Shown here piece by piece: positions 9,447-21,828 of a DNA stretch of 64,000 nt. The translations under genes were made by a program, and so were the position numbers. Origin of the DNA: Musa acuminata AAA Group (lineage: Eukaryota; Streptophyta; Magnoliopsida; Zingiberales; Musaceae); assembly GCF_036884655.1 (NCBI RefSeq), contig NC_088354.1, positions 19,206,001-19,270,000 on the forward strand. The letters are read 5' to 3'. The first letter of the stretch is position 1, and each line of letters begins with the position of its first letter. The notes below the pieces were generated by a model that was given only the letters and a program-made list of their open reading frames with translations, ran no database searches and was not told the origin of the DNA.

Positions 9447-11550
9447 TGCATTTTATATGTTATTTTTAAATTAATATATAAAATATAAAAAATAAATAAA
9501 AAAGGGGATCATGCTTTTTTTTTCTAGCTAATTTTGAAAATGATAACAAAAATTATATGTTTTATGATAAAGGAACAAAATATTAGATTTAAATATAATG
9601 ATAGTCCTATGTATGTTTTTAATAAGCAATAATGTGTATCATGTTGATTTCAGTATTACTTTTTAATTTTGATTGAAGATGCATTATGTTAAATGAAACC
9701 ATGTTTGATATTTTATTGAAAATATTTTATGAAATCATGTTTGATGATATCATGCTTAATGAGTTTATAGTTTGAAATTATGCATGTTATACCTTAAAAA
9801 CTTGAAACCATGTTTTGATATTATACCCAAAGTAGTGATGCATAATGATCCTGCTTAATAAGTTTATATTTCAAAATTATGCATGATGATTTTTATGATT
9901 TATGGATTATCGATCTTTGTCGTAATGAAAGTTCTTTTTCATTTTAAACATTGATGCTTGTTTTTATTTGGCATAAAAATTTAGGCATACTTATATGAAA
10001 TCAATCATATGAATTGAAATACTAAAACGAGGAAAGCTTTCTCCTTGAAAAATTTCTCTGCTTTATCGATTTTTCAAAAAGGAGAGACTAATGAACCTAT
10101 CTATTTTTTTAGAATCTCTTGAAAATGATTTTGATTTGATGATTTGAATTTGAATAAGCTTTATCTTGATTTTTCGATATTTATAACTTGAGATTTATTC
10201 TATATGAATCCAGATCTTTTATCCTCGATGTTTCTTTTTGCTATCTACTATCCAAATAAATCATGATTGGTATCATTGCTATGTTTCTTTTTGTCATTTA
10301 CTAAAGAGAAAAATTTTCTAAATGAATCATGATTTTTTAAAATTATATTTTTTTTTATGATTCATAATGCATTGAGAGATTTTACACATGAATCGGAACA
10401 TTTATGTGTTCTCTCATGACTCCTTTTGCTATAGGAATGTCTTTATCTATATTTCGATCTTCAATTCTCGATATTGATACTTGAAATTTTTCTATGAATC
10501 AAAATCTTATTTTTGAACTCCCATGTTTCTTTTTGTTATTTACTAAAAGGGAGATTTATCAAGATAAATCATGTCATTTAGTATTCATGGCTTAACCCTT
10601 CATGATCTTTGATATTTTATCTTTCATGATATGATTTTTATGTATAATTCCTTGTATTCATGAAGTGTTTATCTCATCACCCAACTAATTTTTCTTGATA
10701 TTCTTCATGTGATGATATGAAATTATGCATGAAATACTCATGGTATTGTGTTAATACATATAAATGAGAAGTTATGATCATGTATGGTAGGATGTAATGT
10801 AATTTGACATTTTGATACCATCATGATTTGAAAATTATTGTAAAGGGAAAAAGAATTGCAAAATTATTTTCTTTCCTTCTTTTGACAATGACAAAAGGGG
10901 AGAAAGAACTAGCTCGCATATTTTAAAATGATGTAAAATTTGCTAGCTTGCATGATGCAAAATTTGTTAACTTGCTTGATGTTAAACTTGCTATCTTACT
11001 AGCTTGCATATCTAAAACTTGCTAGCTTGCCCAACTCAAAAGAAAAGCAATAATTACTAGCTTGCACATCCCAAGTAGAAGCAAAATTGATAGCTTGCAC
11101 TTCTCAAAAGAGAAGAAATAACTTACTATCTTGAACATCACCAAAAATTGCTAGCTTGCCTATTTTAAGAAGAAAAAGTGCAAACTTTACAATTTTTTAC
11201 ATCTTTAAAATTAATGATGATTTAGTGATTAGGGATGTTGTAAACTGATAAACAATTTGCTAGCTTGTATGTTACAAAACTTGCATATCCCTAAAACTTG
11301 CTAATTGCACTCCTCCTTTTTGTTGATGACAAAGGGGGAGAAGTTATATTGATGATCATGCATGAAATGATATATTGGATATTTTGATTATGCATGATTT
11401 TATGATGCATGCATTGATGTGATAAATTAGTTATTTCAATACTCATATTGCATGCAATGTTGAAATACTATAATTTCAAAGTTTCTATCAATATGACATA
11501 TTGATATGAGGAGTTTGTTTAAACTCCGTCATCAATTGGTTGTCATTATC
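9447..11550 (+). other. 3' non-coding region of element A
   Basis: No coding capacity. A cluster of at least eight variants of CTAGCTTGC lies between 10908 and 11310. It is flanked on both sides by polypurine-like phrases: GACAAAAGGGGAGAA near 10890 and GACAAAGGGGGAGAA near 11328. The same arrangement occurs in B, C and J, with traces in K. Confidence 0.75.
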
Positions 11551-11564
11551 AAAAAGGGAGAGAT
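11551..11564 (+). promoter_or_regulatory. Polypurine tract of element A
   Basis: AAAAAGGGAGAGAT sits directly before the LTR start. This is the plus-strand primer site for reverse transcription. Confidence 0.75.
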
Positions 11565-14264
11565 TGTTGAATCTCAGATTTTGATGATGAAACCAATTGA
11601 TAGTGTTTATAATATGATCTGTGTTTTGAGTGACATGGGATGCTTCAATCATGGAGAGACAATTAAATCAGGAAGAATCATTTTCGATCGGAGAAAAATA
11701 TGTTAGATGATTGGACATTAAGTCGAAGAATCGGTCGATGTATCGACAGAAGGCTTTGGGCTATGAGTTCGGGCATCGGGCCAAGAAGAGCGGATATTGC
11801 GCCAAGAAAATCAGAGTTGCAGAGGTCAACTGACCGATTGGGAAATAGGTCGCAAGAGAGGACGATGCGCTGAAGAATCAGACAAAGTGTTAATAAACCA
11901 ATGACATGCCGAATAACATTTGATTAGCTTAGTAATAATTGTCTAGATGGAAGTGGGTTTAAAGTGTACAGGATTAACTATGATAGCAAGGAATAAAGTA
12001 AAATGAAGTCCCGGAATCAAGAACGTAATTTCGTTGGGAGTTCGAGAGTTCATCGGAAGTCCGGACGTTCATCAAAAGTTCTACTGGAATTGACCGAGAA
12101 GTCTAGGAGTTTGCCAAAGAAGTCGTCGAAACTTGCCAAGAAGATCATCGTGAAGTCTAGGAGCTTGTCGGGAGTCCATTGGAACATTACCGAGAGATCG
12201 TCGGAAGTTCACTGGAAGCTCGTTAGAAGAAACTTAGACTTACCAGACTTATTTAACTTAGTGTATACCTTAAAATTCGTAGTTAGCACATAATTGGGTT
12301 AGAATTAGGCCAACTCAATTAGAAGTCAGTTGGGCCCAAGTTTGGGCTATGTTGGGCTTAGTGAAAGACCCAAATAGTGACCCAACAAGTGACACTATCG
12401 TGGCACAGTCTCTGAGACTATGTCAAGTGGTGGTACAGCCATTCTGGGTGGTGGTACCACCTAGACATAGTCTCCGAGAGATTGTAAGACAGTGGCACCG
12501 CTAGTCTGAGTAGTGGTACTACCCAGTGGTAGGGTGTCAAGTATTGTACCACCCAATGTCAGTGCTACAAGCGGTGGTACCGCCCAGCATAGGCGGTGGT
12601 ACTGTTCATACCCAGGAAACCGGGATGAGATATTTTTAGGCTCCAAGTTTGAATCAACTTGAGGCCTATAAATACCCCTCTCATCCCTAATTAACATTCA
12701 CAAGAATAGAGAGTGAAAAAGAAAGAAAACGTTGATGTAATCTTGTATAAACTCCTCTTAAACTCTAAGTGCTAGTGAAGTTTAAGAGAGGAGGTTGTGG
12801 GGGTTGTAAAGGTTCTCTTGTGAACCTGTCAAAAGGAGAATAGAGTTGTAAGGGTAGGTAATCTTCGCCCATTGAAGGAAGATCGTTAATGGATGCTGGT
12901 GGCCTCAACGAAAGGGTAATCAATGGAGTGGATGCAGGTCACAATGACGTAATTTTTATTATGCCAAGAAAATCGGAGTTGCAGAGGTCAACTGGCTAAT
13001 TGGGCAATAGGCCGCAAGAGAGGACGATACACTGAAGAATCGGACGAAGCGTCGATAAACCAATGACATGACCGACAATATTTGATTAGCTTAGAAATAA
13101 TTGTTTAGATGGAAGTGGGTTTTAAGCATACAAGATTAACTACGATAGCAAGGCATAAAGCAAAATGAAATCCCGGAGTGAAGAACACGATTTTGTTGGG
13201 AGTTCAAGAGTTCATTAGTAGTTCGGACGTTCGTTGGAAGTTCTATCAGAATTGACCGAGAAGTCCAGGAGCTTGCCAAAAAAGCTTGTTGGAACTCACC
13301 AAGAAGATTGTTTTGAAGTCCATGAGCTTGCCGGGAGTCCATTGGAACATTGCCGAGAGATCGTCGGAAATTCGCCGGAAGATCGATGAAAGCTCGTTAG
13401 AAGAAACTTAGACTTACTGGACTTATTTAGCTTAGTGTATGCCTTAAAATTCATAGTTAGCACATAATTGGGTTGGAATTGGGCCAACTTAATTATAGGT
13501 CAATTGGGCCTAAGTTTAGGCTATGTTGGGTCAAGTGAAAGGCCCAAATAGTGACCAAATAGGTGGCACCATCGTGACACAGTCTCCGAGACTATGTCAA
13601 GCGATAGTACCGTCAGTCTGGGCAGTGGTACCACCCAGTGGCATAGTGTTAAGCAGTGATACCGCCTAATGTTAGTGCTACAGGCGATGGTATCCCCCAG
13701 CATAGGCGGTGGTACCGCCCGTACCTGAGAAATCCGGGATGAGACATTTTTAGGCTCTAAGTTTAAATCAACTTGAGGCCTATAAATACCGCTCTCATCC
13801 CTGGTTAACATACATAAGAATAAAGAATGAAAAAGAAAGAAAACGCCACTGTAATCTTGTGTGAACTCCTCTTAAACTCTAAGTGCTAGTGAAGTTTAAG
13901 AGAGGCGGTTGTAAAGGTTCTTTTCTAAACCTATCAAAAGAAGAATAGAGTTGTAAGGGTAGTTGATCTTCGCTCATTGAAGAAAGATCGTTAGTGGATG
14001 TCGATGGCCTTAACGGAAGGGGAATCGATGGAGTGGATGTAGGTCACGACGACCGAACCACTATAATTCGGTTTACATTTCTGTTTTGCTATTTACCTTA
14101 GCTGCAAACTGCCTTACTTATTTTACATCCACTACATTATTCCATATGCTTTTAAGCTAACATCTTCTGAAATGGGTTTAATCGCAATGAGATTTTCAAA
14201 CGACATAATTTTTATTCGCTACACTAATTCACCCCCCGCTCTTAGTATCGACTCGTTCCTAATA
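11565..14264 (+). repeat. 3' LTR of element A with a 1.16-kb internal tandem duplication
   Basis: Starts TGTTGAATCTC at 11565. The segment beginning GCCAAGAAAATC (about 11801) runs to about 12962 and then restarts at 12963 with the same words, continuing to the LTR end at 14264. TATA boxes therefore occur twice (TATAAATA at 12667 and 13781), and so do the GC-rich palindrome arrays (12395-12620 and 13556-13730). The first unit has lost the sequence between GACGA(CC) and the final CGACATAATTTTTATT. This looks like unequal or illegitimate recombination inside an LTR. Confidence 0.8.
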
Positions 14265-14536
14265 GGTATTAAATTGTAACTTTTCCATGCTATAGTTTTC
14301 TCTTATTTCATTATCAAAATTATTATATGTAATTGAGGAGTATAAAAAAAATATGAATAATCTCTTTTACAACACTATTTTTTTTCCTAAAAATTTAACC
14401 ATAAATTAAACTATGTCATCAAAATTTCTATTTGCATTCAAATATTGTGTGGTATGTTGGAAGCTCCTCGAGTAAAGAAATTATGCTTGTATATTCATAT
14501 TTCATTAGAAAAGTTATCAAAATTGGTACTATCAAT
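14265..14536 (-). pseudogene. Relic of a Ty1/copia integrase, copy 2 (left part, split by element B)
   Basis: Near-duplicate of 3753-4028. Read on the minus strand it continues from 29647-29830, across the insertion of element B, and gives STNFDNFSNEI, a stop, then IYKHNFFTRGAS. The join restores integrase reading order, which is independent support that B inserted here. Confidence 0.65.
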
Positions 14537-15608
14537 TGTTGAATCTCGGATTTTGATGATGAAATCAATTGATAAATTATTGATCTAATCCAAATGTTGA
14601 GACGAGTGTTGTAGGATTAACTACGATAAGACATAAAGTATATATTGGGCCAGAGTCAAAGTTCAAATGAGTTAGGATTGAGTTAATTATCGTAGTTATA
14701 ACTTAGATTGAGTTAGGATTAGGAGGTAATCTCACTAACTCAGTTAGGGGTGAACTAGGCCCAAAACAAGACTAAGTTAGGCCGGATGGATGGCCCATTC
14801 AACCACTTGGAGCCATGCTAGGCGGTGGCACTACCTAAGGTGGGCGGTGGAGCCGCTTGAGGCTCAGCCTCCCAAGTGGTCTAGGCGATGGTACCATCGA
14901 CAGTTAATGCTGCCAAGCGGTGGTACTGCCAGAGCCTAGTCTCCGAGGCTCTGTCAGGTGATAGTACCACCATACTGAGCGGTGGTACCACCTAATGTTA
15001 GAGTGTCAGGTGGTGGTACCACTTAGTAGTGATGGTGGTACCGTAGTACCTTAGAAACCCAAGATGAGACACTTTTTAGCTCCAATTTTGAAGCCACTAG
15101 GGTCTATAAACACCCCATTCTTTTTTGCAAGAGGCAAAAAAACAAAGTATGAACAAAATCTTAAAGTGCTGGGGTATGAAAGTGTTGTAAAAGTACTAAG
15201 TGTCCTCCTCCTCTCTTTCTACGTCTTGTGATCATTCAAGTGAGGTGTTGGGTTTGTAAGGGTTGCCTCCTAAACCCAAAAAAGGAGAAAGTGTTGTAAG
15301 AAGGTGGTTGGTCTTCACCTATTGAAGGAAAACTATTAGTAGATGTAGGTGACCTTGATGGAGGAGGAATCAGAAGTGGACGTAGGTCACAATGATCGAA
15401 CTACTATAAATCTAGTGTGTTCTTTCCTTACTACTTACTTTCATTTCTTAGTTGCACTCTACATTATTCATTTACTTCAAGTCAACATATTCTCGATACG
15501 ATTTCTTTGTTACGTTTTTATCAACTCGGAAAGATTTGGAATAGTAAATATAATTTTTATTGTTGTACTAATTCACCCCCCCTCTCAGTGCCAATTTGAT
15601 TCTAAAAA
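14537..15608 (+). repeat. 5' LTR of element B
   Basis: Starts TGTTGAATCTC and ends near GATTCTAAAA before the primer site. TATAAACA at 15105 is the likely TATA box, and GGTACC-centred GC-rich palindromes fill 14810-15050. It is about 180 bp shorter than the 3' LTR because the GTTCG-type repeat block found at 28545-28720 is missing. Confidence 0.8.
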
Positions 15609-15609
15609 T

Positions 15610-15621
15610 TGATATCAGAGC
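15610..15621 (+). promoter_or_regulatory. Primer binding site of element B
   Basis: TGATATCAGAGC, one mismatch from the initiator tRNA-Met complement TGGTATCAGAGC, immediately after the LTR. Confidence 0.75.
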
Positions 15622-15657
15622 AAGGTTACTCTTAATTTGGTTTAAAACTCAAGTGAG

Positions 15658-16959
15658 TGTTAGGATCGAGTCAACACTAAGGGGGAGGGGGGGGGGAGGG
15701 GATGAATTAGTGTAGCAGATAAAAATATTAGTTTTAAAAATCTCGTTCGATAAAATCATTTCGATAAAATGAGTTTAACTTTAAAAGCGTACGGAAGGGT
15801 ATGCAGCAAAAGTAATGATGAAATAAAATAGTTTACAATAAATATAAATAGTAAAATAAAAATATAAATCATTTTATAGTGGTTCAGTCATCATGACGTA
15901 TATCCACTCCACTGATTCCCCTTTCGTCGAGGCCACCGGCATCTACTAACGATTTTCCTTCAATGGGCGAAGATCAACTTTTACACCCTTCTTCTCCTTT
16001 TCACAAGTTTGGGAGACAACCTTTACACCCTCACTTACTCCTCTCTTAAACTACACTAAACTTAGATCTTTTAGAGGAGTTCTCACAAGATTACAATAGC
16101 GTTTTTCTTCTTTTTGCTCTTAATTCTTGTGTATGTTAACCAGGGATGAGAGAGATATTTATAGGCCTTAAGTGGATTCAAACTTTGAGCCTAAAAGTAT
16201 CTCATCCTCGATTTTCAAATTATTGGCGATACCACCGCTTGCAGCACTGACACTGGGCGGTACCATCACAAAGTCTGTCAGTACCATCGCTTGACACCCT
16301 ACCATTGGGCTATACCACCACTCAGTCTAGCGATACCACTACCTGATAGTCTCTTAGAGATTGTGTTTGGGTGATACCACCACCCAGTCTGACGGTACTA
16401 TCGCCTGACAATCTTTCAAAGACTGGCTGGGCAGTATCACCGCCTAGTCTAGTGGTACAACTGCCTGACACAGTCTCTGAGATTGTGCCATGACAATTCC
16501 ATCTGTTGGGTCACTGTTTGGGCCTTTCACTTGGCCCAACATAGCTCAAACTTAGGCCCAATTGGCCCCTAATTAAGTTGGCCCAATTCCAACCCAATTA
16601 TGCCTAAAACCTACTTTTATCTAGACAATTATTATAAAGCTAATTAAATGTTGTCTGGCATGTCATTGGTTTTTTGATGCCTCGTCCTCTCTTACAGCCT
16701 ATTACCCAATCGGCTAGTTGATCTCAATAACTCTGATTTCCTTCGCACAAATTTTGCTCTTCTTAGCCCGAGGCCTTCTATCGATACGTCGACCGATCTT
16801 CCGGCTCAACGTCCAATCTTTTAACATGTTCCACTCCGGCCCAACATGATTCTTCCTGCTTTTAATTGTCTTTTCTGATTGAAGTTTCTTACGTCACTCA
16901 AAACGTAGATCAGATAAACACTATCAATTGGTTTCATCATGAAAATCTTAGATTCAACA
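15658..16959 (-). repeat. 3' LTR of element C
   Basis: On the plus strand it begins TGTTAGGATCG and ends GATTCAACA, the reverse complement of the family termini. A G-rich run lies at 15681-15702, the palindrome array at 16200-16500, and a reverse TATA box at 16156. Confidence 0.85.
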
Positions 16960-18937
16960 ATCTCTCCTTTTTTGATGATAACAACCAATTGATGATGGAG
17001 TTAACCTTAACTCCCCCTATCAATATGTCGTATTGATAGAACCTTGAATTCAAATTGAATTCAAGTCAAAGCAATATTTCATCATGAATATCATTGCATG
17101 CATCATTATCATAAGTTGAAGTATTGTATACATAATACCAAATCATCATGTATATTTTAAAAATATAAAATCATCATTACATACATGATCATCATCATAC
17201 CTTCTCCCCTTTTGTCATCAACAAAATGGAGAAGTGCATCTATCAAGTTTTAGATATATGAAAGCTTAGCAATTTAGCAAATTTTTTATGACTTTAGAAC
17301 ATACAAGCTAGTGAGTTCTTTTTGCTTCCTTTGCAATGTTCGAGCTAGCAATTTTAGCAAGTTTTACATTATGCAAGCTAGCAAATTTTTACAACATTTT
17401 AGAAAATGTAAGCTAGTAATATTTGAGATATTCAAGAAAGCAACTTTTGCTTCTTGAAATATGCAAGTTAACAATTTTTGCTTCTCTTTTGAGATGAGCA
17501 AGCTAGTATGCTTTTGTATCTTCTTGAATTATGCAAGCTAGCAAATCTTTCTTTTTTGAGATATGCACACTAGCAATTCTTTCTCCCCCTTTGTTATTAG
17601 CAAAAAGAGAGGAATAACAATATAATGGTGCAATTCATTTCCCTTTACATTAATTTTCAAATTATGATAAAAGATAAAGTGTCATTCTTATTTCAATATG
17701 CCATAATTGAGATAAACCTTGAATTCAAATTGAATTTAAATCAAAGCAATTTTAATCATGATTCACATTATATGCAATACATCATATACATCATTATAAT
17801 AAAATCATGAGTATTGCATGCATCATTCCAAATCATAAATATTTCACATCATGATGATATCAATTTATCAAACTATATCACATCCTTCCATGTATGATCA
17901 TAACTTCTTATTTGCATGCATCAACATAATATCATGAGTATTGCGTAATTTCATATCATCACATTAGGATAACAAGAAAAAAATGGTGATGAGATATACT
18001 TCATGAATACAAAGAATTATAAAAATCTTATAATAAAAGATAAGATCATATGAATACCAAAAGATATGATTCATATAGTAAATTTTCTCTTTAAATAAAA
18101 AACCAAGGGAAAAATTATAGGTGTACAAATAAGAGATCTTGATTCAAAAAAAAAAATCTCAAGCAATTCCAAGAAATCAAGATCATGATTTGGATAAAAC
18201 TCATTCAAATTTGAATCATTAAATCATCAAAATTACTTTCGAGAGATTCAAAATGGCATAAATAACTTTATTAATCTCTCAGTGAAAAATCGATAAGAGA
18301 AAAAAAAATTTCAAGAAAAATACTTTCCTCTTTTTAGTTGTTTCAATTTAAGTGAATTGATTTCATACAAGCATGTCTTTGTCTTTTATCCCAAATAAAA
18401 ATATGTATCATCGTTTAAAAGCAAAGTTCATCATCACAAAGATCATCATGCATAATTTCAAAATATAAACTCATTAAGCATGATTTCAAATCATCATTAC
18501 ATTATTTCATCAAGCATGATTTCATAAAGCGTTTTTAATCAAAATAATTTTATTTATTGTAGTAATGTATTTTCCTTCTTTGCATCAATGATTCAATCAT
18601 ATCATGAGATATACAAATCATAAATACAAAGGAGTCATATCATGAAAGATATAAGATCAAAACTATAACACGTAATTCCAAAATATAAGATTTCAAATCA
18701 TTATGCATCATTAAATCTACAACATGATCATTTTCAATTAAAATGATTAAGTGAATCTAACTTATCATACTTAGTGCTAGGAATTAATGTACAATTGTCA
18801 TGCTTAATTTTTTATTTTTTAAAATCACTAGAAAGACAAGCATGATACCAAAACTTTTAACATTTTCATTACATCATTAAACATATAATTTTTAAAACAA
18901 ATTTATATATAATTTTTTAAACTAAATTAAAAATAAC
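16960..18937 (-). other. 3' non-coding region of element C with polypurine tract
   Basis: Read on the minus strand, the polypurine tract abuts the LTR at 16960-16975. Farther in, the GCAAGCTAGCAA-type repeats (about 17260-17580) lie between polypurine-like phrases at about 17203-17230 and 17580-17605. No protein is encoded. Confidence 0.75.
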
Positions 18938-19905
18938 TCATGAAAAGCATCTAGTCATTTCAAAGTAAACTAAGGGGATTTTGATTACCTTGTCATCGAA
19001 AGCCATTAAGGCTTAGTTTGTTACCTCACCTTTGTTAGTTTTTTCTTCATCTTTAGATGAACTCGATTCGTCCAAAACCACATTGAGTATTTTCTTCTTC
19101 TTTTATAGCTCCCTTCATTTTAGGTTCATTTTTTTTTCTGAGAAACTTATTTTAAGAATTTTTTAAGCTTTATAGTGAGAAGTTCAAAGTCATCATCACT
19201 TGAGCTTTCGCTCGAGTGGTCATCTTGAGTTTTAAGTGTCAAATCCTTCATTTTCTTTGGAAGGTTATTCATGAGTTCTTCATGTGCATTGTACGTTATT
19301 TCATAGGTCATCAAAGACCCAATAAGTTCTTCAATCAGAAAATAGTTTAAGTTTTTTTTATTCTTGTATTGTCGTTACTTTCGCATCCCAATTTTTAGAA
19401 AGTGATCGAAAAACTTTATTCACAAGTTCAAGATTCAAAAAACTTTTACTAAGAGCTTTTAGACTATTAACAATATCCGTAAAATGGGTGTACATGTCTC
19501 CAATAGTTTCGCTTGGTTCCATACGAAATAATTCAAAATCACGCATCAAAAATATTTATTTTAAAGTCTTTAACTCTACTAGTGCCTTCGTGTGTGATTT
19601 CGAGTGTATGCCAAATGTCAAAAGCTGTTTCGCAAGTAGAAACCCAATTGAATTCATTTTTGTCTAAGGGACAAAATAGAGTATTCAAAGCTCTAGCATT
19701 TAAAGAAAAAATCTTCTTCTAAAAATCATTCCAATCATTCATTGGAAGAGAAGACCTTTGAAATATGTTTCCAACAATATTCCATAAATTACGGTTCATG
19801 GAAAGCAAGAAAACTCTCATCTAAGTTTTTCAATAAATGTAGTCCGTCCCATTGAACATGGGAGGACGAACGATAGAAAAGCCCTCTTAAAAGTCGAAAA
19901 GAGTA
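18938..19905 (-). pseudogene. gag of element C
   Basis: Matches the Gag of G and J in order (NEFN, FDIWHTL-like, HEGTSRV, MEPSETIGDMYTHF, LVNKVFRSL, AKVTTIQE) with frameshifts and stops. The start codon appears mutated (ATT where the family has ATG, just after the AAGAA leader). The zinc-knuckle position reads Tyr-Lys-Arg-Arg-Arg instead of a CCHC box. The tail ends IPLVYFEMT and terminates a few codons later at 18938. It is defective. Confidence 0.8.
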
Positions 19906-19943
19906 ATTTTTCTTGAGTGTTAAACCAAACAAGAAAAAACGTG

Positions 19944-19955
19944 GCTCTGATACCA
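19944..19955 (-). promoter_or_regulatory. Primer binding site of element C
   Basis: Plus-strand GCTCTGATACCA is an exact reverse complement of TGGTATCAGAGC (initiator tRNA-Met). It lies two bases from the LTR. Confidence 0.85.
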
Positions 19956-19957
19956 AC

Positions 19958-21160
19958 TGTTAGGATCGAGTCGACACAAAGAGAGCAGGGGTGAATTCGT
20001 ATAGTGGATAAAAATGTCAATTTTGAAAATCTCGTTCAATAAAATCGTTTCGACAAAGTGAGTTTAACTTTAAAAGCATATAGAAGGGTGTGCAGCAAAA
20101 ATAATAAGAAAGTAAAGTAGTTTGCAATAAAGATAAATAGTAAAACAGAAATGCAAACCATTTTATAGTGGTTCGGTCGTCATGACCTACATCCACTCCA
20201 CTGATTCCTCTTCCGTCGAGGCCACTAGCAACCACTAACTATCTTCCTTCAATAGGCGAAGATCAACTATCCTTTTATATATTTCTTCTCATTTTCATAG
20301 GTTTAGGAGATAACCTTTACACCCCCCACTTACTCCTCTCTTAAACTACACTGACACTTAGATCTTTTAGAGGAGTTCTTATAAGATTATAATAGCGTTT
20401 TTCTTCTTTTTGCTCTTAATTCTTGTATATGTTAACCATGGATGAGAGGGGTATTTATAGGCCTCAAGTGAATTCAAACTAGGAGCCTAAAAGTGTCTCA
20501 TCCCTGATTTTTGGGGTACTGGCGGTACCACCGCCTATAGCACTGACACTAGGCGGTACCATCGTCCAATCTGGCAGGACCATCGCCTGGCAATCTCTCG
20601 GAGACTATCTCTGGGTGGTACCACTACCTGACACAGTCTTAGAGATTATACCATGTCGTTTCATTTGTTGGGTCATTGTTTGAGCCTTGCACTTGGCCCA
20701 ACATAGCCCAAACTTGGGCCAATTGGCTTCTAATTGAGTTAGCCCTATTCCAACCTAATTACGCCTAAAACCTACTTCGATCTAGATAATTATTACAAAG
20801 CTAATCAAATATTCTCCGACATGTCATTGGTTCATCAACGCCTCATCCGATTCTTTGGCATATCGTTCTCTCTTGCGGATTATTGCCCAATCGGACAATT
20901 GACCTATGTAACATTAATTTTCTTGGCGCAATTTTTACTCTTCTTGGCCCGATGCCCGATCTCCTAGCCCGAGGCCTTCTGTCGATACGTCGATCGATCC
21001 TTCGGCTTAATGTCCAATCTTCTAACATGTTCTACTCTAGCCCAACATGATTCTTCCTGCTTTTAATTGTCTTTCCTGATTGAAGCTTCCTGTGTCACTC
21101 AAAACGTAGATCAGATAAACATTATAAATTGGTTTCATCATCAAAATCTGAGATTCAATA
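19958..21160 (-). repeat. 5' LTR of element C
   Basis: Begins TGTTAGGATCGAG and ends GATTCAATA (family CA end mutated to TA). Reverse TATA box at 20452. Its palindrome block (20515-20660) is shorter than in the sister LTR. Confidence 0.85.
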
Positions 21161-21165
21161 AAGAG

Positions 21166-21828
21166 ATGGCTTTTGTCGACAATCATGAGGTTCACTTTAT
21201 CACACACGTTCTCCTATGTTCAATGGAACGGATTATACATATTAAAAAACTAGAATAAGGATTTTCTCGATTTATATGGATTTCAAGTTATGAAATATCA
21301 TTGAAAACAGATTTCAAAAGTCTTCTCTTCCAATAAACAATTGAAATGATTTGGAGAAGACTCTCTTTGAATGCCAAAATTATGAATGCTTTGTTTTGTG
21401 CTTTGGATAAAAGTGAATTCAATCATGTTTCTATTTATGAAATGACTTATGATATTTGGTATACACATGAAATCACACACGAAGGCATGAGTAGGGTTAA
21501 GGAGTCAAAAATCAATCTTTTGGTTCATAGTTATAAATTATTTCGCATGAAACCAAGCGAGACCATTGGAGACATGTACACCCGTTTACGGATGTCGTCA
21601 ATGGTCTAAAAGTACTTAGTAAAAGTTTTTCTAATTTTGAACTTGTTAATAAGATATTAAGATCCCTTCCAAAGAGTTGGGATCCTAAAGTAACTACAAT
21701 TCAAGAAGCTAAGGATTTAAATAATTTTTCGCTCAAAGAACTTATTGAGTCTTTGATGACCTACGAAATGACATACAATACATATGAAGAACTTGAGAAT
21801 AACCTTCCAAAGAATTGGAAGGATTTAA
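21166..21828 (+). pseudogene. gag of element B, first part
   Basis: Starts at an ATG (Met-Ala-Phe-Val-Asp) right after element C. The UBN2-type core follows in two frames: ALDKSEFNHVSIYEM, HEGMSRVKESKINLLVHSY and MKPSETIGDMYT, then after a frameshift LVNKILRSLPKSWDPK. It is cut at 21828 by solo LTR D and resumes at 23434. Confidence 0.8.

Larger units (their letters stand above)
8715..14264 (+). mobile_element. Element A: gag-only Sirevirus-like copia element, 5' truncated
   Basis: Order on the plus strand: the second half of a gag gene, about 2.1 kb without coding capacity, a polypurine tract, and an LTR enlarged by an internal duplication. The 5' LTR, primer site and start of gag are missing. 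No protease, integrase or reverse transcriptase lies between gag and the polypurine tract, as in elements C, J and K. The LTR opens TGTTGAATC and closes CCTAATA, where the family normally ends CCTAACA. Confidence 0.85.
15658..21160 (-). mobile_element. Element C: gag-only copia element nested in B
   Basis: Two LTRs (15658-16959 and 19958-21160) flank 3.0 kb that holds only a gag relic and the family's 3' non-coding region. There is no pol. It sits between the primer site and the gag ATG of element B, in reverse orientation. The flanks AAGTGAG and AAGAG suggest a decayed target duplication. The LTRs differ at roughly one base in nine over the first 300 bp, so the insertion is old. Confidence 0.85.

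Noticed and set aside
10908..11310. CTAGCTTGC repeats as a possible CRISPR array
   Set aside because: Units are short, imperfect and irregularly spaced. The sequence is plant nuclear DNA and the cluster is part of a retrotransposon 3' region.
15681..15702. G-rich run as a possible quadruplex regulatory site
   Set aside because: It is an expanded version of the AAGAGGGGGGG found at the end of every LTR of this family. It is notable but explained by repeat slippage.
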